This document shows, in pieces, positions 62,301 through 64,000 of a stretch of DNA of 64,000 nt. The notes beneath the pieces are model-generated. The model had not been told where the DNA came from and did not search any database. It saw only the letters and a program-made list of their open reading frames with translations. The stretch is from Fusibacter sp963666805 (GTDB lineage: Bacteria; Bacillota; Clostridia; Peptostreptococcales; Acidaminobacteraceae). The translations under genes and the position numbers were made by a program. The stretch lies in the NCBI GenBank assembly GCA_963666805.2, contig CAXXWR010000007.1:806001-870000 (forward strand), in the 5' to 3' direction. The first letter of the stretch is position 1. The number at the start of each line of letters is the position of its first letter.

Positions 62301-62769
62301 AAGGAACACACACTAGCAACATTTCAGCGCGCGTTTCCGTTTTTTCAACATTGCTACATAATTGTCCCTTTAAGATATAGTGCTTAAAAACATGAGCTTT
62401 AAGTGCTAACAACAGTTGACTAATCTGATCCTCTTTTAAAAAAAGATTGATATTTCTCAACCCGCCATATACTGCCCCCAGATCAAGCAATTGCCAAGTC
62501 TTATTTTGTTTTCCTTCAAGATAAGACGCACACTTGCTAACCAACTGCTGAACCCTATTTTGAATCTGTGGCTGACCAATTATATTGCTCTCTCGGTGGT
62601 TTCTCTGATATTCACCTGCTAAAAATAAAATGGCACCTTGAGTCTTAAGCTCCTCTTCCCCTGAATCTTCTTGAAGAAAAGCTTGAATCCAGTCCTCTGT
62701 TTGACTGTCTTCTTGATGGAATTGTGCCAATAAAAATGACCCAAGTTTTTCTAATCCTTGTGTTTTCAT
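59302..62769 (-). CDS. GH31 alpha-glucosidase-type enzyme with long N-terminal extension
   Basis: A 1155-residue protein; AAGGAGGTGAT, a near-perfect anti-SD match, precedes the ATG. Residues 1-230 form a helical domain I do not recognise (LEKLGSFLLAQFHQ, CASYLEGKQNKTWQLLDLG). A beta-sandwich follows near 260-330 (AGERVVFKVISNPMAYDDPV), then the GH31 N-domain (FYGFGERYNALNQSG) and barrel. The nucleophile is D770 in DGFKTDGGEFV, and the acid/base Asp lies in HWAGDERSTFEAFKRSI. GH31 members of this size act on alpha-glucans or alpha-xylosides. No signal peptide. It starts 12 bases after the GH15-like gene, so the two form an operon, probably for intracellular alpha-glucan breakdown. Confidence 0.92.
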   Translation of the reverse strand: MKTQGLEKLGSFLLAQFHQEDSQTEDWIQAFLQEDSGEEELKTQGAILFLAGEYQRNHRESNIIGQPQIQNRVQQLVSKCASYLEGKQNKTWQLLDLGAVYGGLRNINLFLKEDQISQLLLALKAHVFKHYILKGQLCSNVEKTETRAEMLLVCVPFGLFEPEDLVLVEASKVILKAWHNQQLDDQEKLYLAWYYLEQGTYEYTRQLLKEVTHKNDLYQLIYDQLSALGQIHSRLILHEPLGNDNRYEPKVTERFPKEVMAGERVVFKVISNPMAYDDPVFLSCDGQLIEGELIDNQYWQFKAGPFNPNQKVTYHFFFSLTPEIKTPDYSFTVGRLKSKHAVLGYQVFLKGSDSSGKQYSSLDTQGLKLITQDLTVTYGIEVSSGNLFMDIESRTVPSGDEEGTMQAFIPIKLSQNFENDDYQLTFNDNDCYLTCHDYCLKIDLGSLAFEYSVGSQRLLKSAGEPWLTTHVIENEIMAYTCHFTNENERFYGFGERYNALNQSGQKVDQYVYNQYKEQGLRTYFPMPFFISSAGYGVNIDSEAYSIFDLGSQVENTYSLRLESNQLRLQIMPGTYQEVIQQHARISGYPEMLPKWALGPWMSSNNWDSDKEVRYQVQQTLKHEIPATVLVIEAWSDESTFYIFNDAKYAERDEGIFQYDDFEFPEWGRWPDPKGLISYLHKNNLKCILWQIPIIKQITSLHHLQKENDEAYFLKHRLGVYHPDGRPYRIPEGWFKDSLLLDFTNEEASKWWMDKRRYLIDEVKIDGFKTDGGEFVFGRDLVFSDGRSGRQMRNAYPNQYIEAYYKLAKENDGMTFSRAGYSGANQMPAHWAGDERSTFEAFKRSIIAGLSAGLSGIPFWGWDLGGFSGDVPSAELFIRSSQMATFCPIMQYHAESKGEFNQDRTPWNIADRSKDPRALSVYRYYANLRMNLIPYIYMASKKACETGEPLMRAMLIDYPEDSHTDDIWNQYMFGQSFLVAPIIYEGHTSRSVYFPEGKWMSFFTGDTLIGPCWQTVTAQLEEIPLFIKSDSVIPLHLNHDLKWGEKVTHQLNRYESLCFRITGWPQSPYIFEDDLGNRIELIFESFSHTEGQSLLSIEVKKQSQAPLVESRIDTIHFIFDSDVECIRINRKCCYLDSMDYRLSEGNKDFKVIDYRL

Positions 62770-62781
62770 GATATCACCTCC

Positions 62782-64000
62782 TTAATAGTCCTTCTGTGAC
62801 TTATATTGAACATCTAATGCGCCCTGATCTAATCCTGATAGGCGATGATTTATAAATGACGCCGCAATAAATTCTGCGCCTGCCCAAATCAAGGGATTAA
62901 TATAACACACCGCTTCATTGTCCGCTGAAATAGCTTCTGGAAAGAGACCATATTGATTTGAATGTTTCTTAAGCCATGCCATTTTTTGATGATAATGGGC
63001 TAGATCACCTGCTAAATAAGCGTATTCAGCACATGCTGCTGTATTAAAAATCCACGGCCCATGATGATACTCTTGCTCACTGTAACCTATGCCTTCACCA
63101 AAATAGCTGGCGTCTCTTAGCAAATACTGATGTGTCTTAAACATGTTTTCTGTCAAATCAAACCCATATAGGCAACCAAAATAAACAGGGGTATCATATT
63201 TTCTAATTAAGTGGTCATGATAATCTACATAACCATATCTATAGCCTACACCCTCTTCATAAGTACTTTCAATTCCCTTCATCATTTCATTTTTAAGGCG
63301 TTTGATTTTATGAATAGCTTGCTCTTCTTGTATCATTTTTTCAGCCGCACTTAAACCACCATAAATACACATGTTAGAAGATGTGATAAAGGCAGGCCCA
63401 TAAACGCCTTCATTGACGCCTCCCTCTGGACCAACCAAACCATACTTCTTTTCACTGGCATATAAGGCTTCTAATAAAAGGAGAATTTCATGTTCAGAAA
63501 TCAATTTGTCACCCGTTAACAGTTGATAATCATAGATATTCTTCAGAAAATAACCAATTGAATCATATTGATGAAAAACATTGTTATTAGCTCCCTCTGA
63601 AGGTTGACCTAACCCATTATAGCGTTGGTAAAATTCACCTGTCTTTTTACGCTTTCTTTCATGCAAATAAATCATGATAGACTTAGCTTCTTTATAATAG
63701 CCTGCATAAAGAAATGCTCTTGCAACCATCATGGCATCTCTTGCATAATAAGAGGGCATACCTTCACTAAAATAGTGTCCTGTTAAATCTGCGGGGACAA
63801 AACCTTTAATCATTGCCGCTTTTAAGGCAATCAAATTAATCGGGATATATTCAGAATCTTCTTGTGGCTTAAACTGACTTTGATCGAGATAACGCTGCCA
63901 GTAAGCTTGTGCTTGTTGGCGCATACCATCCAGTTCAACTTCATCTGACAATTGATTGTCACTTTCACCATTAAAATACAGCGTCCATTTAAAGACTTTA
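62782..64000 (-). CDS. Six-hairpin (GH15-like) glycosidase, C-terminal part (runs off right edge)
   Basis: The frame is open to the window edge: 16 codons (KVFKWTLYFNGESDNQ) precede the TTG at 63951, so the true start lies beyond 64000. About 405 residues are visible. The helical barrel has SYYARDAMMVARAFLYAGYY, ANNNVFHQYDSIGYFLKNI and GPEGGVNEGVYGPAF, resembling GH15 glucoamylase-type enzymes. The Glu in GPEGGVNEGVY and the C-terminal Glu in LFPEAISADN are candidates for catalysis. The upstream beta-sandwich domain expected in bacterial GH15 would be outside. It is co-transcribed with the GH31 gene 12 bases downstream. Confidence 0.72.
   Translation of the reverse strand, partial: KVFKWTLYFNGESDNQLSDEVELDGMRQQAQAYWQRYLDQSQFKPQEDSEYIPINLIALKAAMIKGFVPADLTGHYFSEGMPSYYARDAMMVARAFLYAGYYKEAKSIMIYLHERKRKKTGEFYQRYNGLGQPSEGANNNVFHQYDSIGYFLKNIYDYQLLTGDKLISEHEILLLLEALYASEKKYGLVGPEGGVNEGVYGPAFITSSNMCIYGGLSAAEKMIQEEQAIHKIKRLKNEMMKGIESTYEEGVGYRYGYVDYHDHLIRKYDTPVYFGCLYGFDLTENMFKTHQYLLRDASYFGEGIGYSEQEYHHGPWIFNTAACAEYAYLAGDLAHYHQKMAWLKKHSNQYGLFPEAISADNEAVCYINPLIWAGAEFIAASFINHRLSGLDQGALDVQYKSQKDY

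Overview
The window is low-GC, densely coded Firmicute DNA. The gene content suggests an anaerobic member of the Clostridia: a single-chain PurL of the type common in Clostridia, GlgC/GlgD paired ADP-glucose pyrophosphorylase subunits, a SleB-type hydrolase, a complete arginine deiminase (ADI) pathway, MinD-type ATPases carrying ferredoxin domains, and one apparent selenoprotein. Strong AGGAGG Shine-Dalgarno sites and AT-rich sigma-A-like promoters fit this. The genus cannot be fixed from sequence reading alone. I saw no rRNA, tRNA, CRISPR array or transposase.

Layout. 1-15.8 kb (minus strand): the N-terminal end of an AraC regulator; a putative SOS-controlled DNA-repair pair (radical SAM TIGR03916 plus DUF4130/TIGR03915); a serine hydrolase; a SleB-like hydrolase; purL; an MFS exporter with its ArsR-type repressor; and a secreted NHL-propeller/FecR pair. 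16-27.3 kb (plus strand): a LysR regulator followed by a full glycogen operon, glgB-glgC-glgD-glgA-glgP-pulA, covering both synthesis and breakdown. 27.4-28.6 kb (minus): two tandem HesB-like genes, one with Cys and one with an in-frame UGA at the same position followed by a SECIS-like hairpin, then a small membrane protein. 28.7-28.94 kb: a MITE-like 198-bp inverted-repeat element. 29-34.2 kb (minus): an operon of a GH3 glycosidase, a GtrA-like membrane protein, a GT2 glycosyltransferase and UDP-galactopyranose mutase. 34.5-38.3 kb (plus): a membrane-anchored, domain-permuted GH3 enzyme and an AraC regulator.

38.3-51.7 kb (minus): a self-regulated PadR/DUF2812 module; a degenerate FGGY-kinase-like gene with a YcxB-like gene; a NifX-like / two MinD-ferredoxin ATPases cluster next to a TtcA-like PP-loop protein; and the arc cluster (arcD, arcA, arcB, arcC) followed by an unusual AraC regulator with two DNA-binding domains. 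52.2-57.6 kb (plus): two lipoproteins and a second permuted, membrane-anchored GH3. 57.7-59.3 kb: a divergent MarR regulator/EamA transporter pair with two perfect palindromic operators. 59.3-64 kb (minus): a long GH31 alpha-glucosidase-type enzyme and a six-hairpin glycosidase that runs off the right edge.

Overall theme: carbohydrate storage and glycan turnover (six glg/pul genes, three GH3, one GH31, one GH15-like, Glf/GT2), together with arginine fermentation for ATP. The most notable points are the UGA-containing HesB gene with a hairpin absent from its Cys paralogue; a LexA-type box in front of the radical SAM repair gene; and several local repressors whose operators can be read directly from the sequence (ArsR, PadR, MarR).
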